A DNA stretch of 64,000 nt from Nocardia rhamnosiphila NBRC 108938 (GCF_000720425.1 NZ_JOAJ01000005.1:434001-498000), one strand, 5' to 3'; positions 28,426 to 38,862 are shown, numbered from the stretch's first letter. The notes: generated from the letters alone by a model not told the origin. Made by a program: numbers and translations.

Positions 28426-29898
28426 ATGCCTTCAAAGCCCACAACCAGGTGGCAGATCAGCGGTTACAACTTCCTGGTCCGTCGGATGGAACACGCGCTG
28501 GTGCGGCGGGACGTGCGAATGCTCCACGATCCCATGCGTTCTCAGGTGCGCGCCTATGTCGTGGGCCTGGTCCTGGCGGTGGTGGTCCTCGCCGGCTGTG
28601 GCGTGCTGGCTCTGCTCCGCCCGCAGGACAAGATCGACCAGAACAAAATCCTGATCGGCAAGGAATCCGGCGCCGTCTATGTGGTGATCAACGATGTGGT
28701 GCACCCCGCGTTGAACCTGGCCTCGGCCCGGCTGGCCGCGGGCGAGGCGCCGGCCGCGTCGATCGTGAAGGAAGCCGAGATCGGTAAGAAGGCCCGGGGT
28801 CCGCTGATCGGTATCCCCGGGGCACCCGGCTCGATCCACTTCGATTCCGCCGGTACCGGACGGCAGTGGACGATCTGCGACGAGATGAAGATCGACGGCA
28901 GCCAGGACCGGACGACCTCGGTTCTGGCCGGTGACCTCGAACTCGGCGCGAAAGCCGATGCCCTGGGCGCGGATCTAGCGCTGCTCGTGCAGGGGGAGAA
29001 TTACACCTATCTGGTCTACGACAAGAAACGCGCGCGCGTCGATATGACCGACCGCGCGGTCACCGACGCCCTGAAGATCACCGGTGCCACCCCGCGACCG
29101 ATGAGCGAAGGCCTGATCAATGCGATACCGGAAGTGCAGGCGATCGTTCGGCCCGATATCGCCGATGCCGGCAGCGCCCCGACCGGTTTCGAGGTCAGCG
29201 GTCACCGTATCGGTGACGTCGTGCAGGTCGGCACCTCCGGCACCGAGTATCACGTGGTGCTCGCCGATGGGCTGCAGCCCATCTCGGCCCTGACCGGGGA
29301 GATCATTCGTAACTCCACCCCGCAGACTCCGGGTGACGACACCATCGACCAGCGCGAACGCACCGACGCCCCGGTATCGGCGGCCCTGCGGGTGGGCGAC
29401 TACCCGCAGACCGCGCCTGCCGTGCTCGAAGCCAAGGACCATCCGGTGAGCTGCCTGTCGTGGAAACCGATCCCGGAGGCCGGTGAGAACACCGGCACCA
29501 AGGCCGAATTGCAGGTCAGCACCGGGGTCGGCCTGCCGATGCCGGACAGCGCGAAACTGGTGCCGCTCGCCCAGGCCGACGGGTCGGGCCAGAACGTCGA
29601 CTCCGCCTACCTGGCGCCGGGTACCGGCGCCTATGTACAGACCACCGGGATAGAACCGGACAGCAGCCGTAAGGACAGCATCTTCTATATCGCCGATACC
29701 GGTGTGCGGTACGGCATCAAGAACGCCGACGCCGCAAAGGCACTGGGTATGCCGGAGAAAGCCGAACCCGCCCCCTGGCCGATCGTCGGGCTGCTGGCCT
29801 CCGGGCCCAGCCTGGGCCGGGAAGAAGCGCTGGTCGCACACGACGGGGTCGCACCGGATCCGTCACCGGCCGCACAGCCGGTCGCCACGGGAAAGTGA
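28426..29898 (+). CDS. eccB: Type VII secretion protein EccB (locus 2)
   Basis: 490 residues. The family N-terminus (RWQISGYNFLVRRMEHALVR, then RMLHDPMRSQ) leads into one transmembrane helix (YVVGLVLAVVVLAGCGVLAL) and the extracytoplasmic repeat domain with the conserved cysteine pair (WTICDEM and VSCLSWK). ATG 28426 follows GGGGGAAAGCG. It resembles the EccB of locus 1 over its whole length. Confidence 0.94.
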   Translation: MPSKPTTRWQISGYNFLVRRMEHALVRRDVRMLHDPMRSQVRAYVVGLVLAVVVLAGCGVLALLRPQDKIDQNKILIGKESGAVYVVINDVVHPALNLASARLAAGEAPAASIVKEAEIGKKARGPLIGIPGAPGSIHFDSAGTGRQWTICDEMKIDGSQDRTTSVLAGDLELGAKADALGADLALLVQGENYTYLVYDKKRARVDMTDRAVTDALKITGATPRPMSEGLINAIPEVQAIVRPDIADAGSAPTGFEVSGHRIGDVVQVGTSGTEYHVVLADGLQPISALTGEIIRNSTPQTPGDDTIDQRERTDAPVSAALRVGDYPQTAPAVLEAKDHPVSCLSWKPIPEAGENTGTKAELQVSTGVGLPMPDSAKLVPLAQADGSGQNVDSAYLAPGTGAYVQTTGIEPDSSRKDSIFYIADTGVRYGIKNADAAKALGMPEKAEPAPWPIVGLLASGPSLGREEALVAHDGVAPDPSPAAQPVATGK

Positions 29899-30132
29899 TC
29901 ACCTGCCCGCGGGGGTGATACCGCCGCCGAGCGATCCGGGCAGCGGTATCACCGACGGCCTGCCCGGGTCGGCCACGTGGCCGTCGAATCGGCCGCCCAC
30001 ACAATTCGCCCAGGCATGCTGTTCCACATGCCCGCCGCCCTGCTCGCACTGGGCCGGCGTCACCGGAACGTCGAACGCATCCTCTGGATAAGCTCGGGCC
30101 GGACCTGTTCCGGCATACATATAGACGTGCAC
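29899..30132 (-). CDS. Candidate small secreted-type protein or remnant inside the ESX-4-type locus
   Basis: The 325-base gap between convergent eccB and mycP contains a minus-strand frame whose last 77 or so codons look coding: AYPEDAFDVPVTPAQCEQGG, then WANCVGG and FDGH. Pairs of cysteines in a CxxGGG...CVGG pattern occur in small exported actinobacterial proteins. The start is unclear: GTG 30132 or ATG 30120 lacks a good ribosome-binding site, and no signal peptide is visible, so this may be the 3' remnant of a decayed gene. The terminator-like repeat at 29914-29953 overlaps its end, which weakens the call. Confidence 0.35.
   Translation of the reverse strand: MHVYMYAGTGPARAYPEDAFDVPVTPAQCEQGGGHVEQHAWANCVGGRFDGHVADPGRPSVIPLPGSLGGGITPAGR
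29914..29953. terminator. Inverted repeat after eccB (locus 2)
   Basis: An 11-bp perfect inverted repeat (29914-29924 with 29943-29953) with an 18-base loop begins 16 bases after the eccB stop. No T tract follows. It may terminate eccB, although it would fall in the coding part of the candidate small gene on the other strand. Confidence 0.4.
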
Positions 30133-30223
30133 GGCGGAACCCGGTTCCCGACCCGGAAGAGTCGAGCACGCAAAGTACGGTCTCGGTGACACCGGGTAGC
30201 CGCGTGGCGTACCGACTACTCGG

Positions 30224-31633
30224 TCAGGCGTCGTCTTCGCCGACGCCGAAGCGGCGGCGGGTCGGGAACGAGGCGAGATAGCCGAGAACCAGGCCGCCGC
30301 CGATGATCCCGCTGCCGATGAGCGCCACATTGCGGGCGGTGTGGTCCGGTGGAGTGGGGGGCGCGGGGATCGCGAGCTGCTTGCTGACCGCCGGATTCGG
30401 CTGCTTGGGCCGTAGTTCGTCGGGCACCTCGTTGGTCAACGCGGCGATCGGGTCGATCGCGCCGTAGCCCACATACGGATTCCAGCCCTCGGCCGGCGCG
30501 TGCGCGGTCGCCTGGATCCGTTTCATCACCTCGACCGCGGACAATTCGGGGAAGCGGGAGCGCACCAGCGCGACCACGCCGGAGACATAGGGGGCCGCGA
30601 AACTGGTGCCGTTGATGGTCTGCTGGCCGCCCTGGGCATTGACCGTCCCGTTGATGACCCCGCCACTGTGCACGTCGAGGGAGACGATGTTCTCACCCGG
30701 TGCGGCGACACTGAGCCAGGGGCCCGGCACGGTGAACTCCGAGGGGGCTCCGTTCGCGTCGATCGAGCCGACCGAGAGCACCAGATCGTCGTAGCGCGCG
30801 GGCGTCACGTTGACGGTCGCGTTGCTCCACGGGTCTGCCGCGGGGTCCAGCGGGTCCTGGACGCCGGTGTTGCCCTTACAACTGTCGTTGTCGGTGTTAC
30901 CGGCCGAGGCCACCACGACCACGTTCTTCTGGTGGACGGCATAGTCGAGCGCGGCACCGAGCGAGGCATCGGAGATCGGGCCGGCACTGCACGCGACCTC
31001 GGAGATATTGATGACGGTGGCGCCCATATCAGCGGCCCGGCGGACGGCCTGCGCCATGGTGGCGACATTGCCGTAGCCCTCTTTGGAGAGGTCTTCCGGC
31101 GTTTTGGTGGCATTGCTGCCCGCTTTGACGTACTTGTCGCTCGTCTGGCGGATCGTGAGAATCGTCGCCGCCGGCGCCACTCCGGAGAAGCCCTCCTCGG
31201 GAGCCCGGCTCGCTCCGATGATGCCGGCCACGATGGTCCCGTGCGCGTCGCAATCCTCGGTGCCGTCACCGCTGTTGGCCACGAAGTCGCCGCCGGCGCG
31301 TAGCCCGGGCAGCCGGGGGTGGCGGGCGACGCCCGTATCGATCACCGCGACGACCTGCCCGGCTCCTTCGGAGAACTGCCACGCCCGCGGCAGGTCGAGG
31401 GCGGCCTGCGCGGGTGGCACGGTCGGGCCGCCGCCGCCGGAAACAGTGCTGTTGCAGGCGGTATTCGCCTTGCGCTCGGTGGCCTGCGAGGGTTTCGCCG
31501 GATCACCGGCCGGTAGTTGACCGGGATCGACGGGTGCGGGCCGGTCGGCATACGCCACCGGAGACCCGAGTCCGAGCGTCGCGCTCACCCCGAGCACCGC
31601 GGCCACCGCCGCGGCGCGGACCCCCCGGTTCAC
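30224..31633 (-). CDS. mycP: Mycosin, membrane-anchored S8 serine protease MycP (locus 2)
   Basis: 469-residue subtilisin-like ESX protease. It has an N-terminal signal sequence ending near AYADRPAP and the catalytic triad Asp99 (VAVIDTG), His131 (DAHGTIVAG) and Ser344 (GTSFAAPYVSG). A C-terminal transmembrane helix (VALIGSGIIGGGLVLGYLA) precedes an Arg-rich tail. GTG 31633 overlaps the eccD stop by four bases (GTGA), so translation is coupled; the frame extends further upstream only as a shadow of eccD. Confidence 0.94.
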   Translation of the reverse strand: MNRGVRAAAVAAVLGVSATLGLGSPVAYADRPAPVDPGQLPAGDPAKPSQATERKANTACNSTVSGGGGPTVPPAQAALDLPRAWQFSEGAGQVVAVIDTGVARHPRLPGLRAGGDFVANSGDGTEDCDAHGTIVAGIIGASRAPEEGFSGVAPAATILTIRQTSDKYVKAGSNATKTPEDLSKEGYGNVATMAQAVRRAADMGATVINISEVACSAGPISDASLGAALDYAVHQKNVVVVASAGNTDNDSCKGNTGVQDPLDPAADPWSNATVNVTPARYDDLVLSVGSIDANGAPSEFTVPGPWLSVAAPGENIVSLDVHSGGVINGTVNAQGGQQTINGTSFAAPYVSGVVALVRSRFPELSAVEVMKRIQATAHAPAEGWNPYVGYGAIDPIAALTNEVPDELRPKQPNPAVSKQLAIPAPPTPPDHTARNVALIGSGIIGGGLVLGYLASFPTRRRFGVGEDDA

Positions 31634-33096
31634 AGCCCGCGGACGAGGGAGTAGAGGTCGGTCACCCAGAACACGAGCGGCAGCACAGCGGCCACGAAGC
31701 CGTATTCGATCAGTTCCGCGGCCCGGCGCATCGGCGGAGTGGCCGTCTGGTTGGGGACGATGATGCCGAGGACGAGCGCGGCGATCAGCATGACCAGGGC
31801 GACTCCGAACGCGGCCAGCGGCAGATCGGCCACGAACGCCATCCCCACCAGCATGGCCAGCAGGATGGCCGCGCCGCCCGCGATCAGGATCACGGCCTGT
31901 TCGGCACCGGCGTAGGTGCGGCTGCGGAACATCAGAACCGCCGCGCACACCAGCGCGAGCGTGATGCCCTGCCAGAAGAAGCCGCCACCGGCGGGATCGG
32001 TCGCCACCAGCGCGCCGACCACCGTGACCAGCGTGGTCGCCGAGACCAGCCCGCTCAGATAGGTCCGCGCCCGCGCCGATTTCGCGTGCAGGGCGCCGAG
32101 AGTGGGCAGCGCCCGGTGATCGTCGGGATCGTCTTCGGTCGGATCGATCGGGGTACCGGGCGAGGGCACCGGCGGCAGCGGCAGTTTCGCCAGCATCATG
32201 GAGATTCGCGGGGCCAGCGACAGCGCGGCGAGGCCCAGAGCCGCGACCACCGCGCCGACGGCTTTCATCGGCTGCTCGGTGAGCAGGCCGACCAGCGCGG
32301 AAGGCACCGCGAACAGCGCTACCGTGCCCGCCCCGATGAACAGCCCCAGTCCCACACCGGTGACCCGCCAGGCCAGAATCGCCGTGGCCCCGAGCAACGT
32401 GGAACCGAGCAGCATATGGGACCAGTCGTAGTGATCCGGCACGATCAGCATGCCGCCGGTGAACGCCAGCGGCAGCGCGCAGCCGCCGAGTACCAGCGAG
32501 GTCTTCGGATCGCCGTACACCCGGCTGAGGATCATCGCCGCGACCACCAACAGCACCGCCACACCCAGCGCGATCGCTCCGGTGATCCAACCGGGCATCG
32601 CGTCCGGCGACGCCAGCAGCGCGGTGCAACCCGCCAGCATGGTGAGCACCGCCAGCACCGATCCGGTGATCCGCGCGGTATTCGGATTCCACCCGCGGAA
32701 ATGTTCGGAGTCGGCGACGGCGACGTTGTACATGATGTCGTCGAAAAGCGGGGTCGGCGCGGTATGGGCCGAATTCTCCAGCATCAGCAGTTCGCCGTCA
32801 CGCACCCCCTGTTCACCGAGGCTGAGTGAATTCGACAGGGGCGGCTGACCGATCCGGGCCAGTACCCAGTCCGCGGGTTCGTAGCGTTCGCCCTGGTTGT
32901 CGAAGTCGTTGGTTCTGCTGTGCGCGGCGATCATATCGACCACACTCGGGATCACCAGGGCGACCGGAACGTCGACCGGAATGGCCATATCGACCTGGGT
33001 GTGTTTGGCCAGAATGGTGACCCTGGTGAGATCCGGTGCGCGGACTATCCCCCGCGAGGAATCTTCCTCCATATGGTCCAGTCGCGCATGCGTCAC
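31630..33096 (-). CDS. eccD: Type VII secretion channel protein EccD (locus 2)
   Basis: About 488 residues: an N-terminal ubiquitin-like domain (LTRVTILAKHTQVDMAIPVD onward) and about 11 transmembrane helices, the last ending at the C-terminal RGL. I chose GTG 33096, preceded closely by GGGGGAAGC; ATG 33072 is an alternative without a ribosome-binding site, and the open frame upstream to 33276 is not conserved-looking. It is divergent from eccC, with about 170 bases of promoter region between them. Confidence 0.9.
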   Translation of the reverse strand: MTHARLDHMEEDSSRGIVRAPDLTRVTILAKHTQVDMAIPVDVPVALVIPSVVDMIAAHSRTNDFDNQGERYEPADWVLARIGQPPLSNSLSLGEQGVRDGELLMLENSAHTAPTPLFDDIMYNVAVADSEHFRGWNPNTARITGSVLAVLTMLAGCTALLASPDAMPGWITGAIALGVAVLLVVAAMILSRVYGDPKTSLVLGGCALPLAFTGGMLIVPDHYDWSHMLLGSTLLGATAILAWRVTGVGLGLFIGAGTVALFAVPSALVGLLTEQPMKAVGAVVAALGLAALSLAPRISMMLAKLPLPPVPSPGTPIDPTEDDPDDHRALPTLGALHAKSARARTYLSGLVSATTLVTVVGALVATDPAGGGFFWQGITLALVCAAVLMFRSRTYAGAEQAVILIAGGAAILLAMLVGMAFVADLPLAAFGVALVMLIAALVLGIIVPNQTATPPMRRAAELIEYGFVAAVLPLVFWVTDLYSLVRGL

Positions 33097-33268
33097 GCTT
33101 CCCCCAAGTTGGTTCGCTACCCTGCTCGTTTTCCGCATTCTCCCAGGAGATCGCGGGTTGCGTGCCCCCGGTCCGGCCAGCAGAATGCAGGTCGAACTGT
33201 ACGACATGTTCGGGCTTGCCTCTACACTGAGCCCGAACATCGCATGGCCACAAGGGGGATCTCGTTCG

Positions 33269-36200
33269 ATGACCACTGTCCGTTTTCAGCGGCGTGCGCG
33301 CCGGGAGGTTCCACGGACACCGGGCGGCGAGGTCACCCTGCAGCCGCCCCCCGAAATCCCCCGGGTGACACCGGGAAATCTGCTGGGCAAGCTCATGCCG
33401 GTCGTGATGATCATCGGCATGGTCGGGATGATGGCGCTGATGTTCACCCAGGGTGGTGGTATCGCGTCGAATCCGATGTCGCTGATGTTCCCGATGATGA
33501 TGATGGTCTCGATGGTCGGGATGTTCGCCGGCCAGGGCAACGGTAAGGGCGCCAAGGCGGCCGAGGCCAACGAGGACCGCAAGGACTATCTGCGCTATCT
33601 GGACCAGGTCCGCAAGGATGTCGGGGTCACGGCGGCCGAGCAGCGGGCCGCGGTGGAGTGGAGTCATCCGGAGCCGGGCCTGGTCTGGATGCTCGCGGGC
33701 ACCTCCCGGATGTGGGAGCGCCGGCCCAGCGACAAGGACTTCTGTCACGTCCGCATCGGCATCGGCGGACAGCGTCTGGCCACCCGCCTGGTCGCCCCGG
33801 AAACCGGGCCGGTGGAGGAGCTCGAACCGATCGCCGCGGTCTCGCTGCGCCGCTTCGTCCGCGCGCACTCCACGGTGCCCGATCTGCCCACCGCCATCGC
33901 GGTGAAGGGTTTCGCCACCATCGCCCTCGACGGCGACCGGTCCCAGGCCCGGGACATGGTGCGCGCGATGCTGGTCCAGCTGGCCATGTTCCACGGCCCG
34001 GACCAAGTGCTCACCGCGATCGTCTGCGGTCCCGACACCAGCGCGGAATGGGAATGGACCAAATGGCTGCCGCACACCCAGCACCCGGACGCCCAGGACG
34101 GCATCGGCACCCAGCGGATGTTCTTCGGTTCGATCCGCGAGATGATGACCGGCCTCGCCCCGATTCTCGGCAACCGGGTCCGCTACTCCCGTAACCAGCC
34201 CACCAATTCCGCCATGGTGCACGTGGTGATCGTGGTGGACGGCGGTCTGCTCGAGGCCGAAGAGGACCAGCTGCGCGAATCCGGTTACGAGGGCGTCACC
34301 GTCATCGACCTGTGCGGCTACGCGCCGCGCCTGGCGGTATCGCGCGGAATCGGCCTGACCATCCGCAACGGTGAATGCCTGGGCCGCGGCGCCACCGGAA
34401 ACCAGGAGCGTTTCGCGGTCATCGACCGGATCAGCCGGGAACAGGCCCAGCAGGTGGCCCGCCGCCTCGCCCCGTACCGCGCGGCCACCCAGCGCAGCAG
34501 CGATGTCGAGGTCACCGAAGGGGAGACCATCAACACCTGGGCGCAACTGATGGGTCTGGGCGATATCGGTTCCTTCAATCCCGAGAGCGCGTGGCGGCCC
34601 CGCTACGGCCGGGAGCGGTTGCGGGTTCCGTTCGGTGTCGGCGCCGACGGGCTACCCGTAGTCCTGGATATCAAGGAAGCCGCCGAATCCGGGATGGGCC
34701 CGCACGGTCTGTGCATCGGCGCCACCGGTTCCGGTAAATCCGAGTTCCTGCGCACCCTGGTGCTCAGTCTGCTGGCCACTCATTCACCGGACCAGCTGAA
34801 CCTGGTCCTGGTCGACTTCAAGGGTGGCGCGACCTTCCTCGGCCTCGACGGTGTGCCGCACGTCGCGGCCGTCATCACCAACCTGGAAGAGGAAGCCGAC
34901 CTCGTCGACCGTATGCGCGATGCCCTGGCCGGTGAGATGAACCGCCGCCAGGAAGTGCTGCGCCAGGCCGGTAACTTCGCGAATGTCTCCGAATACGAGA
35001 AGGCCCGCGCCGCCGGAGCCGATCTCGACCCGCTGCCCGCGCTGTTCGTGGTTCTCGACGAGTTCTCCGAACTGCTCACCCAGCACCCCGATTTCGCGGA
35101 ACTGTTCGTGATGATCGGCCGCCTGGGCCGCTCGCTGCACGTCCATCTGCTGCTCGCCTCGCAGCGGCTGGAAGAGGGCAAGCTCAAGGGCCTGGAATCG
35201 CATCTTTCCTACCGCATCGGCCTGAAGACGTTCTCCGCCAACGAATCCCGCCAGGTACTCGGCGTCCCGGACGCCTACAACCTCCCCAACAATCCCGGCG
35301 GGGGCTATCTGAAATCGGATTCGGGCGAGATCCAGCGATTCCAGGCCTCCTACGTCTCCGGCGCGTATGTGGGTGGCGGGCCGCAGCGCGATATCGCGGT
35401 GGCGACGCGGGCCGGCGAAATCGATATCACCGCCCGCCCGTTCCTGGCCAAACATGTCGAATTCCGGGCAGTGGACCGGGTACCGCTGGCCCCCGAACCG
35501 CTCGACGATCCGGAGCCGCTGGTCGAGGACGGTGAACAGATCTCCAATATCGGCATGCTGGTGGCCCGGATCCGCGGCCACGGCCGGCCCGCCCACGAGA
35601 TCTGGTTGCCGCCGCTGGACGCCGCCCCGTCGCTGGACGAACTCGTCCCGCGCTCGATTCTGACCGGCGAGTACAACGCGCACGCCGGCCTGCGCGCGCC
35701 GATCGGTATCGTCGACCGCCCCTACGACCAGCGACGCGATCCGCTGGTCGTGGATCTGTCCGGTGCACGCGGCAATGTGGCCGTGGTCGGTGGCCCGCAG
35801 TCGGGTAAATCGACCATGCTGCGCACGCTGATCATGGCGATGTCGCTGACCCATACCGCCGAACAGGTGCAGTTCTACTGCCTGGACTTCGGCGGTGGCA
35901 CCCTCGCCAGTCTCGAGGGCCTGCCGCACGTCGGTTCGGTGGCCGGCCGGTTGGATCACGACAAGGTCCGCCGCACCATCGCCGAGATGACCACCATCGT
36001 GCGCACCCGCGAACTGCGCTTCCGTCAGCTCGGCATCGAGTCGATGTCGGAGTTCCGCCGCCTGCGCGCCGGCGATCCGGCGAGCAGCCAGGCCGCCACC
36101 GGTGCCCACGAGGACCCCTTCGGCGACGTCTTCCTGGTGATCGACGGATTCGGCTCGATCCGCCAGGATTTCGAGCCCCTGGAACAGGCGATCATGAACC

Positions 36201-37300
36201 TCGCGGTCCAGGGCCTGTCCTACGGCGTGCACGTCGTGATCGCGCTCTCGCGCTGGATGGAGGCCCGGCCGCAGCTCAAGGACCAGATCGGCACCCGGCT
36301 GGAACTGCGCCTCGGCGATCCGGCCGATTCCGAATTCGGCCGCAAGGTCGCGGCACTGGTTCCGCAGAGCCGGCCGGGTCGCGGTATGACCCCCGAAAGC
36401 CTGCACATGCTCACCGCGCTGCCCCGGGTGGACGGATCCTCCGAAGCGGAGGATATCGGTCGCGGCGTCGCCGACGCGGTCGCGCGACTACAGCAGGCGA
36501 CTCCCGGACGCCCCGCACCGCAGGTCCGGATGCTGCCCGAACAGCTCGACCGGGAACAGTTCGTACGGGCGATCGGACCCTGGCAGGGTCCGGCGGACCG
36601 GCGCAATGTCGCGATTCCCATCGGCATCAACGAATCCGAGCTCGCGCCGGTTTTCCTCAATTTCGACGACAACCCGCACTTCCTGATCTTCGGCGATACC
36701 GAATGCGGGAAGTCGACGCTACTGCGCAATATCGTCAGCGGCGTCGTCGAATCCAATGCGCGCGACAAGGCGGCGCTCATCCTGGTCGATTTCCGGCGCA
36801 CCATGCTCGGCTATTTCGACCAGGACCGCCTGGCCGCCTACGCGACCGGCGCCGAGGGCCTGACCACGAATATGCGTGATCTCGCCGCCCTGTTGCGATC
36901 CCGGATGCCCGGCCCGAACGTCACCCCGCAGGAGCTGCGCGACCGCTCCTGGTGGACCGGACCGGACCTGTTCGTGATCGTCGACGATTACGACCTGGTC
37001 TCCAGCGGATCCAGTGGCAACCCGCTCGCGCAGATCGTCGACTACCTCGCGCACGCCAAGGACATCGGCCTGCATCTGGTCATCGCGCGTCGCTCCGGCG
37101 GCGCGGGCCGGGCCATGTACGAGCCGGTGATCTCCCGGATGCGCGATCTGGCCACGCCGGGTCTGATCATGAGCGGCAGCCGGGAAGAGGGCGGATTGCT
37201 CGGGAACGTGCGGCCCAGTGCCATGCCGCCGGGCCGCGGCACCCTGGTCGGGCGTTCGGGTAACGACCTCATCCAGACATCGTGGATGCCGACGCAGTAA
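33269..37300 (+). CDS. eccC: Type VII secretion FtsK/SpoIIIE-type ATPase EccC (locus 2, fused)
   Basis: 1343 residues. Two Met-rich transmembrane helices at the N-terminus (LMPVVMIIGMVGMMALM and SLMFPMMMMVSMVGMFA) and three FtsK/SpoIIIE domains with P-loops GATGSGKS (Lys490), GGPQSGKS (Lys847) and GDTECGKS (Lys1148). ATG 33269 lies eight bases after AAGGGGGAT. Unlike in locus 1, the third Walker A keeps its first Gly. The stop overlaps the start of the TIGR03931-type gene (TAATG). Confidence 0.96.
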   Translation: MTTVRFQRRARREVPRTPGGEVTLQPPPEIPRVTPGNLLGKLMPVVMIIGMVGMMALMFTQGGGIASNPMSLMFPMMMMVSMVGMFAGQGNGKGAKAAEANEDRKDYLRYLDQVRKDVGVTAAEQRAAVEWSHPEPGLVWMLAGTSRMWERRPSDKDFCHVRIGIGGQRLATRLVAPETGPVEELEPIAAVSLRRFVRAHSTVPDLPTAIAVKGFATIALDGDRSQARDMVRAMLVQLAMFHGPDQVLTAIVCGPDTSAEWEWTKWLPHTQHPDAQDGIGTQRMFFGSIREMMTGLAPILGNRVRYSRNQPTNSAMVHVVIVVDGGLLEAEEDQLRESGYEGVTVIDLCGYAPRLAVSRGIGLTIRNGECLGRGATGNQERFAVIDRISREQAQQVARRLAPYRAATQRSSDVEVTEGETINTWAQLMGLGDIGSFNPESAWRPRYGRERLRVPFGVGADGLPVVLDIKEAAESGMGPHGLCIGATGSGKSEFLRTLVLSLLATHSPDQLNLVLVDFKGGATFLGLDGVPHVAAVITNLEEEADLVDRMRDALAGEMNRRQEVLRQAGNFANVSEYEKARAAGADLDPLPALFVVLDEFSELLTQHPDFAELFVMIGRLGRSLHVHLLLASQRLEEGKLKGLESHLSYRIGLKTFSANESRQVLGVPDAYNLPNNPGGGYLKSDSGEIQRFQASYVSGAYVGGGPQRDIAVATRAGEIDITARPFLAKHVEFRAVDRVPLAPEPLDDPEPLVEDGEQISNIGMLVARIRGHGRPAHEIWLPPLDAAPSLDELVPRSILTGEYNAHAGLRAPIGIVDRPYDQRRDPLVVDLSGARGNVAVVGGPQSGKSTMLRTLIMAMSLTHTAEQVQFYCLDFGGGTLASLEGLPHVGSVAGRLDHDKVRRTIAEMTTIVRTRELRFRQLGIESMSEFRRLRAGDPASSQAATGAHEDPFGDVFLVIDGFGSIRQDFEPLEQAIMNLAVQGLSYGVHVVIALSRWMEARPQLKDQIGTRLELRLGDPADSEFGRKVAALVPQSRPGRGMTPESLHMLTALPRVDGSSEAEDIGRGVADAVARLQQATPGRPAPQVRMLPEQLDREQFVRAIGPWQGPADRRNVAIPIGINESELAPVFLNFDDNPHFLIFGDTECGKSTLLRNIVSGVVESNARDKAALILVDFRRTMLGYFDQDRLAAYATGAEGLTTNMRDLAALLRSRMPGPNVTPQELRDRSWWTGPDLFVIVDDYDLVSSGSSGNPLAQIVDYLAHAKDIGLHLVIARRSGGAGRAMYEPVISRMRDLATPGLIMSGSREEGGLLGNVRPSAMPPGRGTLVGRSGNDLIQTSWMPTQ

Positions 37301-38730
37301 TGCCGGTGGCCGAGATCGCGCTGACCGAGACACGGCTGTGGGCGTGGAGCGCGAACACCCATACCGATCTGATCCCTTCGGTTGTGCCCACCGGCGACGG
37401 CCGCAGTCTGGTGGTGGGCGAACCGCTGGCCCCGCCCTCCATCGCGGTGTCGCCGGTGCAGCTGGTCACCGCCGACCGCATCGCCTACGACCCGGGTATG
37501 CCGACGCCCGAGGAAGCATTGGGCGCGGTCTTCGGTCATACGCTCACCCAGCTGCGTTTACCGACACCCTGTGAGCGGCTCACCGTCGTGCACCCGACCG
37601 AATGGGACCCGCATCGGCTGACCGTCCTGGAGTCCGCGGCCCGCCGCCACAGCGGTCACGTGACGCTGGAGACGGTCGCCGTCCGGGCGGTCGCCGCCGG
37701 GCGGCGGTTACGCGATGTGCGCACCGTGGTCCTCGAATTCGGGCCGCTGTCGACCACCGCGTCCACGGTGGTTCCGGCGGAGGGCGGTCCGCGGCTCGAA
37801 TACTGCGAACACGAGCCGGTACTGGCCGCCGCCGAGATCGCGGCGGGCGACGACGGCCGCGCCGGTTTCGACGCGCTGCTCGAGCGGCTGCTGCACGGCT
37901 GCCAGGTGAGTTCGGTGCTCGTGGTGGGCCGCACCGATGCCGGCTTTCTGGCGCGGATCGGTGCGGTGGTCGCCGACCGCTGCGGGAAGGCCGAGTTGGT
38001 GGTGGTGGCCGGTACGGATCTGGTGCGGGTGCCCCGTACCGATCCGGGTGATCACCGCCCCGCCCTGCCCCCGGCCGCCGCCGAGACCGAATGGCTACAG
38101 CCCCTGCGGGAACGGGCCGCCGCCACCCGGCCACCGCGCTCCCGGACCCCGCTCTATCTCGGCGTCGCGGCCCTACTCGTCGTCGCCGTCCTGGCGGCCG
38201 CCGGTATCGGTATCGCCCGGATATCCGGCGGTGGCTCCGATGCCGTGGCCGCCGCGCCGTCCACCGCACCTGTCTCGGACACCGGCGACACCGCACCCGA
38301 TCCGGACCCGGTGACCTTCGGTGCTCTTCGTCTCACGATCCCGGACGGATGGCGGGCCCAGGACCCGTCCGCAGGCTCCGCTGAGCGTCTGGAACTGATG
38401 CCCGAGACCGGTCTGCGCGCCCGGATCACGGTGACCCAGCAGCCTGTGACAGCCGATGTCGGCTACGAACGCATCGCCGCCGATCTGGAAGCGCAGATCG
38501 CCCGTCGCCCAGCGGGTTCGGTGTCCGCGGTCCGCCGCGACGTGGTCTTCGCGGGCCGTCCCGGACTGGCCTATTCCGAGCATCCAGAGGACGGATCGAC
38601 CGTTGACTGGCATGTTATCGTCGAGCACAGCATCCAGATCAGTATCGGGTGCCAGTATCAGACAGGGGGGCAGGACTCGATCACACCTATCTGTGAAGAC
38701 CTCGCGAACTCGCTGGATGTCACTCCATGA
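37300..38730 (+). CDS. Type VII secretion-associated protein, Rv3446c/TIGR03931 type
   Basis: About 476 residues. An N-terminal soluble half of about 280 residues has an actin/Hsp70-like flavour (TVVLEFGPLSTTASTVV), then comes a Pro/Arg-rich stretch, a single transmembrane helix (LYLGVAALLVVAVLAAAGIG) and an extracytoplasmic C-terminal domain of about 130 residues with one Cys pair near the end. This matches Rv3446c, the gene between eccC4 and esxU/esxT in M. tuberculosis. ATG 37300 shares a base with the eccC stop; GTG 37282 is also in frame. The role is unknown beyond ESX-4 association. Confidence 0.85.
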   Translation: MPVAEIALTETRLWAWSANTHTDLIPSVVPTGDGRSLVVGEPLAPPSIAVSPVQLVTADRIAYDPGMPTPEEALGAVFGHTLTQLRLPTPCERLTVVHPTEWDPHRLTVLESAARRHSGHVTLETVAVRAVAAGRRLRDVRTVVLEFGPLSTTASTVVPAEGGPRLEYCEHEPVLAAAEIAAGDDGRAGFDALLERLLHGCQVSSVLVVGRTDAGFLARIGAVVADRCGKAELVVVAGTDLVRVPRTDPGDHRPALPPAAAETEWLQPLRERAAATRPPRSRTPLYLGVAALLVVAVLAAAGIGIARISGGGSDAVAAAPSTAPVSDTGDTAPDPDPVTFGALRLTIPDGWRAQDPSAGSAERLELMPETGLRARITVTQQPVTADVGYERIAADLEAQIARRPAGSVSAVRRDVVFAGRPGLAYSEHPEDGSTVDWHVIVEHSIQISIGCQYQTGGQDSITPICEDLANSLDVTP

Positions 38731-38862
38731 CTCCGGTCGGGACGTTTTCCGAAATCCTATGGAACCGATTGGGCGGGGATCGCGTCCAATCATCATGAAG
38801 GCAAGTTCGGACCGTTTGCGGACGCAGGGGGTCCGGATCCGAACTCTTGAAAAGGAGGACCC

